DNA from: Hyalangium gracile
GTDB taxonomy: Bacteria > Myxococcota > Myxococcia > Myxococcales > Myxococcaceae
Assembly: GCF_020103725.1 (NCBI RefSeq)
Contig: NZ_JAHXBG010000001.1
Coordinates: 682,001-746,000, forward strand
DNA: 64,000 nucleotides
Direction: 5' to 3'
This document shows, in pieces, positions 16,684 to 24,855 of this stretch. The notes under the pieces were generated by a model. That model was not told the DNA's origin and ran no database searches. It worked only from the letters and a program-made list of their open reading frames with translations. Position 1 is the first letter of the stretch; each line of letters begins with the position of its first letter. The translations under genes and the position numbers were made by a program.

Positions 16684-17994
16684 ATGATGTCGAACATGTC
16701 CAAGACCTCCGCTCATGCCGCTGCCGTCGCTGACGGCGGGAAGCCGCTGTCCGCTGATCAGTGCCCGTACCATGGTCGCGAGTACAACCACTTCGCGGGA
16801 CCGCACCTCGACAATCCCCGCCCGTTCTTCGAGAAGCTGCGGCAGGAGGCACCCGTCACCTTCAACCCCATGCTGGGCATGTGGCTGATCAGCCGCTACG
16901 ACGACGTCACCGCGGTGCTGAACAACCCCACCGCCTACTCCTCGGCCAGCAACGCCAGCACCTCGGTGGAGCGGCTGACGCCCGAGGCGCAGGCCATCCT
17001 GGGGCCCGGGCCCATCATCCATGACAGCCCGCTCAACATGGATCCGCCCGTCCACACGCGCATGAAGCGGCTGCTGCAGCGGGGCTTCACCCCCGCGAAG
17101 GTCGCCCGGCAGGAGGAGCGCGTCCGCGCGTTCGCCAACGCGCTCATCGACGGTTTCATCCGCGACGGCCGGGTCGACCTGGTGGAGCGCTTCGCCTATC
17201 CGCTGCCGGTGCAGGTCATCCTCGCCATGGTGGGCGTGCCGCAGGAGGACATGGAGAAGGTGCGGCGCTGGTCCGCCTCGCTCTTCGGGCTCATCTTCGC
17301 GCAGCCCCCGCCCGAGGCGCAGGCCGCGATGGCGCGCGACGTGGTGGAGTACCGCAGCTACTGCGCGCAGCTCATCGAGCAGCGCCGGCGTCAGCCCCAG
17401 GAGGACCTGACGACCGACCTGGTGCAGGCCGAGCCCGATGGCGAGGCGCTGACGATGCAGGAGCTCACCTCGCTGATCGGCGGCTCGCTGCTCGCGGCGG
17501 GACATGAGACGACCAGCTCGCAGATCGCCATGTCCGTGAAGAACCTGCTGGAGCAGCCGGAGCGCTGGCAGCGGTTGCGCGAGGACCGCACGCTCGTCCC
17601 CAAGGCCCTGGAGGAGTGCATGCGGCTGGAGGGCATCGCGCCCTGCATGCCTCGCACCGCCGTGCAGGACGTGGAGGTGGGCGGGGTGCTGCTGCCGAAG
17701 GGCTCGCGCCTGTTGCTGCTCTACGGCTCCGCCAACCACGACGCGACGCACTTCCCGGACCCGGAGCAGTTCGATCCGCACCGAGAGAACCTGCAGCACC
17801 TCAACTTCGGCCGCGGCATCCACTTCTGCCTGGGAGCCTCGCTCGCGCGGCTGGAGGTGCGCGTGGCCATCGAGCAGCTCCTGGAGCGCATCCCGGAGAT
17901 GCGCCTGGTGCCCGGTCAGGACTACGGGTACCGCCAGGAGATGCTGATCCTTCGCGCCATCCGCCACCTCCAGGTGGAGTGGCCCGTGCGCTGA
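16684..17994 (+). CDS. Cytochrome P450 (first of tandem pair)
   Basis: This is a soluble bacterial P450 of about 436 residues. The I-helix oxygen-activation motif AGHETT lies at 272-277, the K-helix ExxR is Glu311-Arg314, and the haem loop FGRGIHFCLGASLAR carries the ligand Cys382. A second in-frame ATG follows immediately after the first and could equally be used. It resembles the next gene over its whole length, including the phrases APVTFNP and MGMWLISRYDD-like blocks, so the pair arose by tandem duplication. No ferredoxin or reductase gene is adjacent, so electrons must come from elsewhere. The substrate cannot be read from the sequence. Confidence 0.95.
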   Translation: MMSNMSKTSAHAAAVADGGKPLSADQCPYHGREYNHFAGPHLDNPRPFFEKLRQEAPVTFNPMLGMWLISRYDDVTAVLNNPTAYSSASNASTSVERLTPEAQAILGPGPIIHDSPLNMDPPVHTRMKRLLQRGFTPAKVARQEERVRAFANALIDGFIRDGRVDLVERFAYPLPVQVILAMVGVPQEDMEKVRRWSASLFGLIFAQPPPEAQAAMARDVVEYRSYCAQLIEQRRRQPQEDLTTDLVQAEPDGEALTMQELTSLIGGSLLAAGHETTSSQIAMSVKNLLEQPERWQRLREDRTLVPKALEECMRLEGIAPCMPRTAVQDVEVGGVLLPKGSRLLLLYGSANHDATHFPDPEQFDPHRENLQHLNFGRGIHFCLGASLARLEVRVAIEQLLERIPEMRLVPGQDYGYRQEMLILRAIRHLQVEWPVR

Positions 17995-18034
17995 GCCGTC
18001 CCCGTTCCCCGTTCCCCGTTCCCCGAGGATCCGC

Positions 18035-19306
18035 ATGTCTTCTGGGCCCGATGCCAGGAAGCCCCTGTCCGCCGACGCGTGCCCGCACCTGGGCCGCGAG
18101 TACAACCACTTCGAGGGTCCGCACCTCCAGAACCCCTACCCGTTCTTCCAGCGGCTGAGGGAGGAGGCGCCCGTCACCTTCAACCCGACGATGGGCATGT
18201 GGCTGATCAGCCGCTACGACGACATCGTCTCGGTGCTGGAGAATCCCGCCAGCTTCTCCTCGGCCAGCTCCATCGAGCTGGGGGCGAACCTGACGGCGGA
18301 GACGCGGGAAATCCTGGGGCCAGGGCCGCTCATCCATGCCAGCCCGCTCAACACGGATCCGCCGGGCCACACCCGGCTGAGGCGCTACCTGCAGAAGGGG
18401 TTCCTGCCCGCGCGCATCGCGCTCCAGGAGCCGCGCATCCGGCACATCGCCAACACGCTCATCGACGGGTTCATCCACGAGGGAAGGGCCGATCTGGTGG
18501 AGCGGTTCGCCTTTCCCCTGCCGCTGCAGGTCATCCTCGGGCTGATGGGAGCGCCCGTGGAGGACATGGCGCGTGTGAAGCGCTGGACCGCGGACCTCTT
18601 CGGGCTCTGCTTCGCCCAGGTGCCGCCCGAGGCCCAGCCCGCCATGGCGCGCGGCGTCGTCGAGTTCCGGGCCTGGTGCTCCCGGCTCATCGAGGAGCGC
18701 AGGCAGCGTCCCCAGGAGGACGTGACGAGCGACCTGGTCCACGGCGACGAGGGCGAGGACGTGTCCACGCCAGAGCTCATCTCCTTGCTCGCGGGCTCAT
18801 TGATTGCGGCGGGCCATGAGTCCACGGCCGCGCAGCTCACCCTGGTGGTGAAGAACCTGCTGGAGCAGCCCGAGCGCTGGCAGCGGCTGCGCGAGGACCG
18901 GGCGCTCATCCCCCACGCCGTGGAGGAGTGCATGCGGCTGGAGGGCGTCGTCGGCGGGCTGGTGCGCACGGCCACGCGGGACGTGGAGGTGGGCGGGGTG
19001 CTGCTGCCGAAGGGCTCGAAGCTGCTGCTGCTCCATGGCTCCGGCAACCACGACGCGGCGCACTACCGCGAGCCCGAGTGCTTCGAGCTGAAGCGCGAGG
19101 GCCCGCAGCACCTCACCTTCAACCGCGGCATCCACTTCTGCATGGGAGCGCCGCTGGCCCGGCTGGAGCTGCGCGTGGCGCTCGAGCAGCTGCTGGAGCG
19201 CATCCCGGAGCTGCGCCTCGTTCCCGGTCAGGACTACGGCTACCACCAGGAGCTGGTGACGCTGCGCAACGTCCGCCACCTGCGGGTGGAGTGGCCCGTC
19301 CCCTGA
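18035..19306 (+). CDS. Cytochrome P450 (second of tandem pair)
   Basis: This is a 423-residue P450 closely related to the preceding gene. The I-helix reads AGHEST, with Ser instead of the first Thr of the usual ETT pair. The K-helix ExxR lies in EECMRLE, and the haem loop FNRGIHFCMGAPLAR has Cys369; the usual Gly after Phe is replaced by Asn. These differences fall in the oxygen-activation and haem regions and suggest that the copies have diverged in substrate or reaction. The 40-base gap between the genes contains three copies of CCCCGTT followed by a GAGGA ribosome site. The two genes are probably one transcript. Confidence 0.95.
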   Translation: MSSGPDARKPLSADACPHLGREYNHFEGPHLQNPYPFFQRLREEAPVTFNPTMGMWLISRYDDIVSVLENPASFSSASSIELGANLTAETREILGPGPLIHASPLNTDPPGHTRLRRYLQKGFLPARIALQEPRIRHIANTLIDGFIHEGRADLVERFAFPLPLQVILGLMGAPVEDMARVKRWTADLFGLCFAQVPPEAQPAMARGVVEFRAWCSRLIEERRQRPQEDVTSDLVHGDEGEDVSTPELISLLAGSLIAAGHESTAAQLTLVVKNLLEQPERWQRLREDRALIPHAVEECMRLEGVVGGLVRTATRDVEVGGVLLPKGSKLLLLHGSGNHDAAHYREPECFELKREGPQHLTFNRGIHFCMGAPLARLELRVALEQLLERIPELRLVPGQDYGYHQELVTLRNVRHLRVEWPVP

Positions 19307-19307
19307 G

Positions 19308-19949
19308 TCACCTCGCCGATGCGTGGCTGAGCAGCTCGCGCCGCCACTCGCCGAGCCGCTCGAACTCGTCCTCGGGCCACGTGCCCAGGTGCACCATGAC
19401 GATGCCTCCGTCGGAGGCCACCAGGCTGGCGTCCACGTGGACGCTCGGCTCCACCACGGCGTTGGGCGGATCCACGTAGCCCTCCTGGTGCTCCAGCTCG
19501 AGCGACGTGAGCCGCGCGCCGGGGAACTCCGCCAGGCAGGCCTCGAGGAACTCGTGCGGCGGGCGGTACGGCGGCGGCGAGCCGATGTGCATGCCCCATG
19601 GGTCCATCCGCCGCTTGAGCGTGGTGGTCCTCACCCACGCCAGCACCGCGCGCTCATACAGCGCGCCGACGTGGTCCACCGCCTGCGGGTGCCGCATGCC
19701 GTCCTGGCCACGCACGTGCAGCGTGTAGTGGGGGCGCTCGCCCGGCCACCACCAGCTCAGCTCGAAGCGGTCTCCCGGGCCGGACTCGTCGGAGGGAAAG
19801 AGCGCCTCCAGGTGCTGGAGGTACTGCTCCTGGCTCAGGCTCAGCCGGTGCTCACGCAGCGCGTGCCAGTCCGTGCGCGAGAAGTGGAGCACGCGCGCGC
19901 GGTACGCACGCGGATCCGTGTTCAACAGCTCGACCCATTCATCGCTCAT
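19308..19949 (-). CDS. Conserved hypothetical protein, 213 residues
   Basis: This protein is not recognised. It is soluble, acidic and rich in aromatic residues, with notable blocks ELSWWWPGERPHYTLHVRG and DPWGMHIGSPPPYRPPHEF and no signal peptide or membrane helix. Codon use and position support a real gene: it is convergent with the P450 pair, ending two bases from the P450 stop, and the upstream space is free for a promoter. The fold looks like mixed alpha/beta. Immunity-type or stress proteins of unknown role have similar size, but nothing specific supports that here. Confidence 0.65.
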   Translation of the reverse strand: MSDEWVELLNTDPRAYRARVLHFSRTDWHALREHRLSLSQEQYLQHLEALFPSDESGPGDRFELSWWWPGERPHYTLHVRGQDGMRHPQAVDHVGALYERAVLAWVRTTTLKRRMDPWGMHIGSPPPYRPPHEFLEACLAEFPGARLTSLELEHQEGYVDPPNAVVEPSVHVDASLVASDGGIVMVHLGTWPEDEFERLGEWRRELLSHASAR

Positions 19950-20166
19950 CGGAACGGCGCCAGCCTACTCCTTCGGAGGTTGGCTTGTCGTAGTTCCCGC
20001 TCGTCGAGCGCGACTTCCGCGCCCTGCTTTCCGGGTTCAACGGTGAGCGCGGAGTTTGTGAGGTGGCTCGATCAGCAGGCGGACAGCCGAGCGCACCACA
20101 TGGGGCCCTGTTCCCTGCCCGCACCCCTCCCCATCCCGGGAGGCGGACGAGCGAGTGGGGACGGGA

Positions 20167-20384
20167 ATGGCCCGAGAGAATCTTCAAGGCAAGGTGGCCC
20201 TGGTGACGGGGGCTTCTAGCGGCGTGGGCTGGCAGTGGCCCAGGGCGTGGGGCCTCGGGGGAGCGTGGCGCCCACGCCTCGCTGGAAGCGCTTCACGGCC
20301 ACCGCGGGCCTGGTGGCGCTGGCGAGCGGGGCGCTCGGTGGCGTGGCGCTGGGGGCCCGAGAGCTGGTCCGCGCCACGCGGTGA
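20167..20384 (+). pseudogene. Remnant of a short-chain dehydrogenase with membrane tail
   Basis: The frame opens with MARENLQGKVALVTGASSGVG, containing the NAD(P)-binding TGxxxGxG motif of short-chain dehydrogenases, then breaks. Restoring one missing base after 20229 continues the family sequence as LAVAQG. It then jumps straight to a C-terminal segment with a hydrophobic helix (TAGLVALASGALGGVALGA) ending at a stop at 20384. The catalytic Ser-Tyr-Lys region is absent, so the gene has lost its middle and also carries a frameshift. It is tail-to-tail with the GH15 gene. Confidence 0.7.
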
Positions 20385-20390
20385 GCGGCT

Positions 20391-22181
20391 TCACTGGCGT
20401 GGGCGCTGCTGAATGGGGCTGTCGGCGCGAGAGAGGGTCTGCGCGGTGGAGATGAGCGCCAGGTGGCTGAAGGCCTGCGGGAAGTTGCCCACCAGCCGCC
20501 GCTGCTCCACGTCGTACTCCTCCGCGAGCAGGCCCACGTCGTTGCACAGCCCGAGCAGCCGCTCGAAGAGCGCTCGCGCCTCGCCCTGACGGCCCATCAG
20601 CGCCAGGTCGTCCGCCAGCCAGAAGGAGCACGCCAGGAAGATGCCCTCTCCCGGCGGCAGCCCGTCCTCGGCGCTGCGGGTGTCATAGCGGTGCACCAAG
20701 CCGTCGTGACACAGCTCGCGCTGGATGGCCTCCACGGTGCCGCGCACGCGCGGATCCTCCGGCGGCAGGAAGCCCACCAGCGGAACCATCAGCAGGCTCG
20801 CGTCCAGCTCCCTCGAGCCGTACGCCTGCACGAAGGCGTTGCGCCGCGCATCGAAGCCCAGCTCGCACACCTCCGCGTGGATGCGCGCGCGCAGGGCCCG
20901 CCACGCGTCCAGCGGGCCCTCCAGCCCGTAGCTCTCGGCGCTCTTCACCGCCCGGTCCACCGCCACCCACGCCATGATCTTCGAGTGCGTGAAGTGCCTC
21001 CGCCCACCGCGCACCTCCCAGAGCCCCTCATCCGGCTGCTGCCAGGACCGCTCGATGTAGTGGAGCAGGTGGCGCTGCAGGTCCCAGGACTCGTCGTCCG
21101 GCGGCAGCCCGGCGCGCCTCGCCTGGTGGAGGCAGTCCATCACCTCGCCGAAGACGTCGAGCTGGACCTGGCTCACCGCCGCGTTGCCGATGCGCACCGG
21201 CCGTGAGTCCGCGTAGCCGGGCAGCCAGGGCAGCTCCAGCTCCGTGAGGCGGCGCTCGCCGGCCACGCCGTACATGATCTGCAGCTCCTCGGGCTCGCCG
21301 GCCACGGCGCGCAGCAGCCAGTCGCGCCAGGCGAGCGCCTCGTCCGTGTAGCCGGCCTGCAGCAGCGTCAGCAGCGTGAGCGTGGCGTCCCGGAGCCAGC
21401 AGTAGCGGTAGTCCCAGTTGCGCGTGCCGCCTGGCTTCTCCGGCAGCGACGTCGTCGGCGCGGCGACGATGCCGCCCGTGGGCGAGTACGTCAGCGCCTT
21501 GAGGGTGATGAGCGAGCGCAGGACGACGTCGCGCCACGGCCCCTCATAGGTGCAGCGCCCGGCCCACCGGCGCCAGAAGGCGCACGTCTCCTCCAGGGCG
21601 CAGAAGGCCTCCACGGAGCGCGGCGGGCGCTCGTGGGAGCGGAACCAGGTGAGGATGAAGGGGACCTGCTCGTGCTCGGCCACGGTGAAGTCGGAAGACA
21701 CGCTGCCGTCGGCGACGTGCATGGGCATGCGGGTGCGCAGCAGGGTGGCATCCGGCCCGGCCTTGGCGGAGACGCAGCAGAAGGTGGAGCGCAGCCACGG
21801 CGTCCGGTCGCCATAGCCGAAGCGCAGCGCGGCCTCCATGCGCATGGAGACGCGGCCGCGCAGGCCTCGGACGATGCGGACGATGTCCGGAGTTTGGCCT
21901 CGGGGAGGCATGAAGTCGGTGACGCGGACGGTGCCCTCCGCGGTCTCGAAGTCCGTCTCGAGCACGAGCGTCTCGGGCACGTAGCGGCGCCGGACGGAGC
22001 GCACGGCCACGGTGGGGGCGATGCGCCAGCGGCCATGGCGCTCATCTCCCAGCAGCGCGGCGAAGCAGGCATCCGAGTCGAAGCGGGGCCAGCAGAGCCA
22101 GTCGATGGAGCCGTCCTTCCCCACGAGGGCCGCGCTGTAGGTGTCGCCGATCAGGGCGTAGTCTTCGAGGGGCAGCGCCAT
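20391..22181 (-). CDS. Glycoside hydrolase family 15 protein
   Basis: This 596-residue protein is of the GH15 group (glucoamylase or trehalase type), alpha-glucan or trehalose hydrolases that invert configuration. The N-terminal beta domain begins with LEDYALIGDTYSAALV and GSIDWLCWPRFDS. The (alpha/alpha)6 catalytic domain has GTRNWDYRYCWLRDA, the LPWLPGYADSRPVRIGN block, and DEGLWEVRGGRRHFTHSK, which includes a likely catalytic Glu. There is no signal peptide, so it acts in the cytoplasm, perhaps on trehalose or glycogen during stress or sporulation. It is the last of three same-strand genes after the SPW and 181-residue membrane proteins, with an 8- to 9-base gap. Confidence 0.92.
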   Translation of the reverse strand: MALPLEDYALIGDTYSAALVGKDGSIDWLCWPRFDSDACFAALLGDERHGRWRIAPTVAVRSVRRRYVPETLVLETDFETAEGTVRVTDFMPPRGQTPDIVRIVRGLRGRVSMRMEAALRFGYGDRTPWLRSTFCCVSAKAGPDATLLRTRMPMHVADGSVSSDFTVAEHEQVPFILTWFRSHERPPRSVEAFCALEETCAFWRRWAGRCTYEGPWRDVVLRSLITLKALTYSPTGGIVAAPTTSLPEKPGGTRNWDYRYCWLRDATLTLLTLLQAGYTDEALAWRDWLLRAVAGEPEELQIMYGVAGERRLTELELPWLPGYADSRPVRIGNAAVSQVQLDVFGEVMDCLHQARRAGLPPDDESWDLQRHLLHYIERSWQQPDEGLWEVRGGRRHFTHSKIMAWVAVDRAVKSAESYGLEGPLDAWRALRARIHAEVCELGFDARRNAFVQAYGSRELDASLLMVPLVGFLPPEDPRVRGTVEAIQRELCHDGLVHRYDTRSAEDGLPPGEGIFLACSFWLADDLALMGRQGEARALFERLLGLCNDVGLLAEEYDVEQRRLVGNFPQAFSHLALISTAQTLSRADSPIQQRPRQ

Positions 22182-22190
22182 GCCTGAAAG

Positions 22191-22736
22191 CTAGAGCGCC
22201 TCGGCCCGAGGGGCGGGCATGGACGGGGTGTGCGCGGTGGGCGCTGCCCTCCCGGGCTCGTCAGCGGCCGGGCGGGCGGACAGGGGCGCTCGCGCCAGGG
22301 CCTGGAGGCAGCCCTCCGTGACGAGCCCGAAGAGGACGGTCTGCGCCAGGAGGAAGCCATGCTCGGCCCGGCTCCAGGTGCGGGCCAGCGGGGTGGCGTC
22401 CACGATGGGGAAGGAGGCCTGCTCGAGCCCCCAGACGCCCGCGCCCAGCAGCACGCCTCGCGCGAGGAGCGAGGGCGGCAGCACCGCGCGGAAGCGGGCC
22501 CAGGCCACCCCCAGCATCGGTCCGTAGAGCCAGCGCATGCCCAGGCTCCAGAAGAGGGCCTCGCGGGGGCTCAGGGGGCGCACCAGCAGCCGGCCCACGA
22601 GCCGGGCCGCGATGCGTCGCGCGGCATACGGAGGCGAGTGGCCGAGCACGGCGTTGCGCAGCAGCGCGAGTCCGCCGAGGGCCAGGGTGCCAGCCGCGCC
22701 CGCCGAGGCGCCTCGGGTGAAGGTCGTCGTGCTCAT
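22191..22736 (-). CDS. Predicted membrane protein, 181 residues
   Basis: The family is not recognised with confidence. The protein has about three to four hydrophobic segments, including GTLALGGLALLRNAVLG near the start and AEHGFLLAQTVLFGLVTEG later, with a disordered Pro/Ala-rich tail. The pattern is like small inner-membrane proteins of unknown function related to DUF1440/YagU-type families. Its start overlaps the stop of the SPW-repeat gene by four bases, so the two are translationally coupled, and GH15 follows. The grouping suggests an envelope or osmotic role, but this is inference. Confidence 0.65.
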   Translation of the reverse strand: MSTTTFTRGASAGAAGTLALGGLALLRNAVLGHSPPYAARRIAARLVGRLLVRPLSPREALFWSLGMRWLYGPMLGVAWARFRAVLPPSLLARGVLLGAGVWGLEQASFPIVDATPLARTWSRAEHGFLLAQTVLFGLVTEGCLQALARAPLSARPAADEPGRAAPTAHTPSMPAPRAEAL

Positions 22737-23068
22737 GTCTGGACGGGGCGCCGCGTGGAGCGGACGGCGGGGGCCTGCCCGGCCAGCACCGACGCGCAGA
22801 TGATGAGCACGCCGAGGATGATGTCATGCGCGGTGGGCAGCGTGCTGTCGCCATAGCCGAGCAGGAGCGGCGCGAGCAGGAGCCACCCACCGAGCGCGAT
22901 GTTGACGAAGCGCAGCGCGGGCCGGGACGCGGCGAGCAGGGCCACGACGGCGACGGCGAGGCCCACGAGGGACTCGTTGAGGCGCGCGGCGCGCTCGGCG
23001 TAGCCGAGGACGAGGGGAGCCACGAAGAGCCAGACACCCAGGACGAAACTCAGCCAGCGAGCCCACAT
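22733..23068 (-). CDS. SPW repeat membrane protein
   Basis: This 111-residue integral membrane protein has four hydrophobic helices arranged as two SPW-type units. Each has a GxWLxxAPLxLGY motif (GVWLFVAPLVLGY near the N-terminus and GGWLLLAPLLLGY in the middle) followed by a second helix. In this family the motif is usually SPW; here Ala replaces Ser. The function of the family is unknown. The ATG giving MWARWLSF was chosen because it starts at the first helix, and the longer frame upstream is not membrane sequence. It is the first gene of a unit with the 181-residue membrane protein and GH15. Confidence 0.82.
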   Translation of the reverse strand: MWARWLSFVLGVWLFVAPLVLGYAERAARLNESLVGLAVAVVALLAASRPALRFVNIALGGWLLLAPLLLGYGDSTLPTAHDIILGVLIICASVLAGQAPAVRSTRRPVQT

Positions 23069-23191
23069 GAGGCAGCCCTCCCCGTGAAGTGCCCGACACA
23101 AAGGTGGGCAGAGGGGCCGGGTGACTGCAAGGAGAGGAGGAGGCGGGCGAGCGCCCGGCATGCCGTCTCCCCTGCCTGGGCGGCTCGCGCT

Positions 23192-23848
23192 TCAGAAAGA
23201 GGGCAGTCCGTCCGTGCTCGAGCGGAAGCGGCCGAGGCAGCACTCGGGCAGCTCCGCGCGGATGTGCATGAGGGCGTGCCGGGCCTTCTCCATGAAGTCC
23301 TGGGTGTTGGGGATGACGAAGCGCCGGGGGTGGGCGCTCCACACCTGCTCGATGCGCGCGTCGATGGCGGCGGCCTCCTCGGGAGACTCGATGCGCAGGG
23401 GGTTGTGGTGGTTGTAGCCGGCGTCGGCCGGAGGGGTGCGCAGGTGGATGACGGCGGCGTAGCGGGCCAGCTCCTTCTCCCGGGTGGTGCCGAGCTCGGA
23501 GAAGAAGTCCTCGGCGGAGCCGGGCCAGTACGCCAGGCCGTCGAGCGTGCCGCGATCGCACAGGCCCATGGCGACGGGCTCTTCCTGGGTGACCCAGCGC
23601 TCCAGCTCCTGCTGGACGCGGACGATGGCGCGCTGGGCGGCTCGGCGGGCCGGGAGGGTGTCTCGCCGGGGGAAGCCGCCCCCGAAGATGATGCTCGCGG
23701 CCTCGGGGAGCACGGCCACGTGCTGGCAGATGGTGCGGCGCACCAGCTCCAGCACGGCCGTCTTTCCGGCGCCCGGTCCGCCCGTGAGCACCACCAGCCG
23801 CGTGCTGTGGGAGGGGCGGGTGCAGCCGCAGTCCTGGGTTCCAATCAT
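23192..23848 (-). CDS. AAA_28-type ATP-binding protein
   Basis: This is a 218-residue P-loop protein. The Walker A loop LTGGPGAGKTAVLEL lies at 21-35; a PEAASIIFGGGFPRR block and the CDRGTLDGLAYWPG motif follow. These are typical of the AAA_28 family, which resembles nucleotide kinases (thymidylate- or NadR-like). Then come a strand and loop with VIHLRTPP and the tail VIPNTQDFMEKARHAL. An N-terminal CGC pair is unusual. It starts two bases after the stop of the putative selenoprotein barrel gene, so it is the third gene of that operon. A kinase-like role acting on a small molecule is likely; the substrate is unknown. Confidence 0.82.
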   Translation of the reverse strand: MIGTQDCGCTRPSHSTRLVVLTGGPGAGKTAVLELVRRTICQHVAVLPEAASIIFGGGFPRRDTLPARRAAQRAIVRVQQELERWVTQEEPVAMGLCDRGTLDGLAYWPGSAEDFFSELGTTREKELARYAAVIHLRTPPADAGYNHHNPLRIESPEEAAAIDARIEQVWSAHPRRFVIPNTQDFMEKARHALMHIRAELPECCLGRFRSSTDGLPSF

Positions 23849-23850
23849 CT

Positions 23851-24855
23851 TCACTCTCCGAAGGTCGTGCCCACGCTGAGGTTGAGCAGCCCGGGGTACT
23901 CGAGCTGGCCGTGGTGGCCGATGATGTGACTGTAGACAGGAATGCGGAGCGTGAGCCCGAGCTGAGTGGCGCCCGTGCTCCAGTGCAGCCCGCCGCCCAC
24001 GAGCACATCCGTGCGGCCGAGGTTGCCGTCCTGCTGGACGATGCCGCCCCAGCGCTCGGGCTGCTCGTTGGCCATGTCCGCGCCGGCCGAGGCCCAGAGG
24101 GTGCCCGCCACGTTCAGGCTCCCGGAGAGCCCGAGGCTGAAGCGGTGGCCGGCACGGAAGCCGCGGGAGTTCTCCGCCACGGAGAGCCAGGCCTGTCCCC
24201 ACAGGCGCGCGCTCCAGGAGTCCCAGGCGCGCTCGGCCTCCAGGGCCAGCAGGGGCTGCACGGTGCCGGTGCCGAACTGGACGTGCTGGTGGGGCTGGCC
24301 CGCGGCGCCGAGGGCGAAGGGGTCCTCCACGGTGTTGCCCAGCGGCACGGTGAAGCCCGCGCGCGTGGTGAGCCGCACCTGTCCGAGGAGGAAGGCATGG
24401 CGCGCCTGCACCCACGGGTCGCCCAGGCCGAAGAGCGTCTCGTCGCGGTGGTGGATGTTCTCGTAGTCGAGCGTGACGGGCGTGCCATCCAGGCGCCGGA
24501 ACTGGATGGTGGTGCGGTTGAGGCGCAGCGGCACCTGGAGCTCCACGCCGAGCGCATCCGTGAAGGCGTGCTCCGCGCTGGCGCGCAGCTCTCCGATGGC
24601 GAAGCGCTGGTCATGTATCTGCGGAGGCTCGTCGCGCTCGGCGCAGATGGGGCCGATGTCCGGGCAGGCGGACTCGTGCGTGGTGCGCACGGTGGTGGTC
24701 AGCAGGGAGAGCTGGAGGAATGTCTGTCCTGACTTCAGCCTGGCGGCGGTGTTCCTCCCGACCGGGAGGTTGGGATTGCTTCAACCCGCGCAGGCGTCGG
24801 CGGAGGAGGGGAGGCCCAGCGCGAGCAGGCCGAGGGCGATGACGAGCCATCTCAT
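23851..24855 (-). CDS. Putative selenoprotein: exported outer-membrane beta-barrel with in-frame UGA (Sec25)
   Basis: The reading frame starts at an ATG overlapping the stop of the thioredoxin gene (ATGA). It encodes a signal peptide (MRWLVIALGLLALGLP) ending near SSADA, then Cys-Ala-Gly, then TGA at 24781-24783. The same frame continues without a stop for 309 codons as SNPNLPVGRN and a beta-rich, Trp/Gly-rich barrel of the MetA-like transporter type (blocks CPDIGP, HDQRF, TRAGFTVPLGNT). A C-A-G-stop layout with a hairpin 11 bases downstream suggests that UGA is read as selenocysteine in a CxxU redox motif. If it is a real stop, only a 24-residue peptide is made, and the barrel would have to start at an internal GTG (24690) without a signal peptide. 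Full length is 334 residues. Confidence 0.72.
24754..24769 (-). promoter_or_regulatory. Candidate bacterial SECIS hairpin
   Basis: On the mRNA, CCUCCC and GGGAGG pair perfectly around the tetraloop GGUC, starting exactly 11 bases after the UGA. From memory, the E. coli fdhF element also has a GGUC apical loop and an 11-base spacing. The stem here lacks the bulged U known to help SelB binding in E. coli, but SECIS elements vary between phyla. It lies inside the coding sequence, as bacterial SECIS elements must. Confidence 0.65.
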
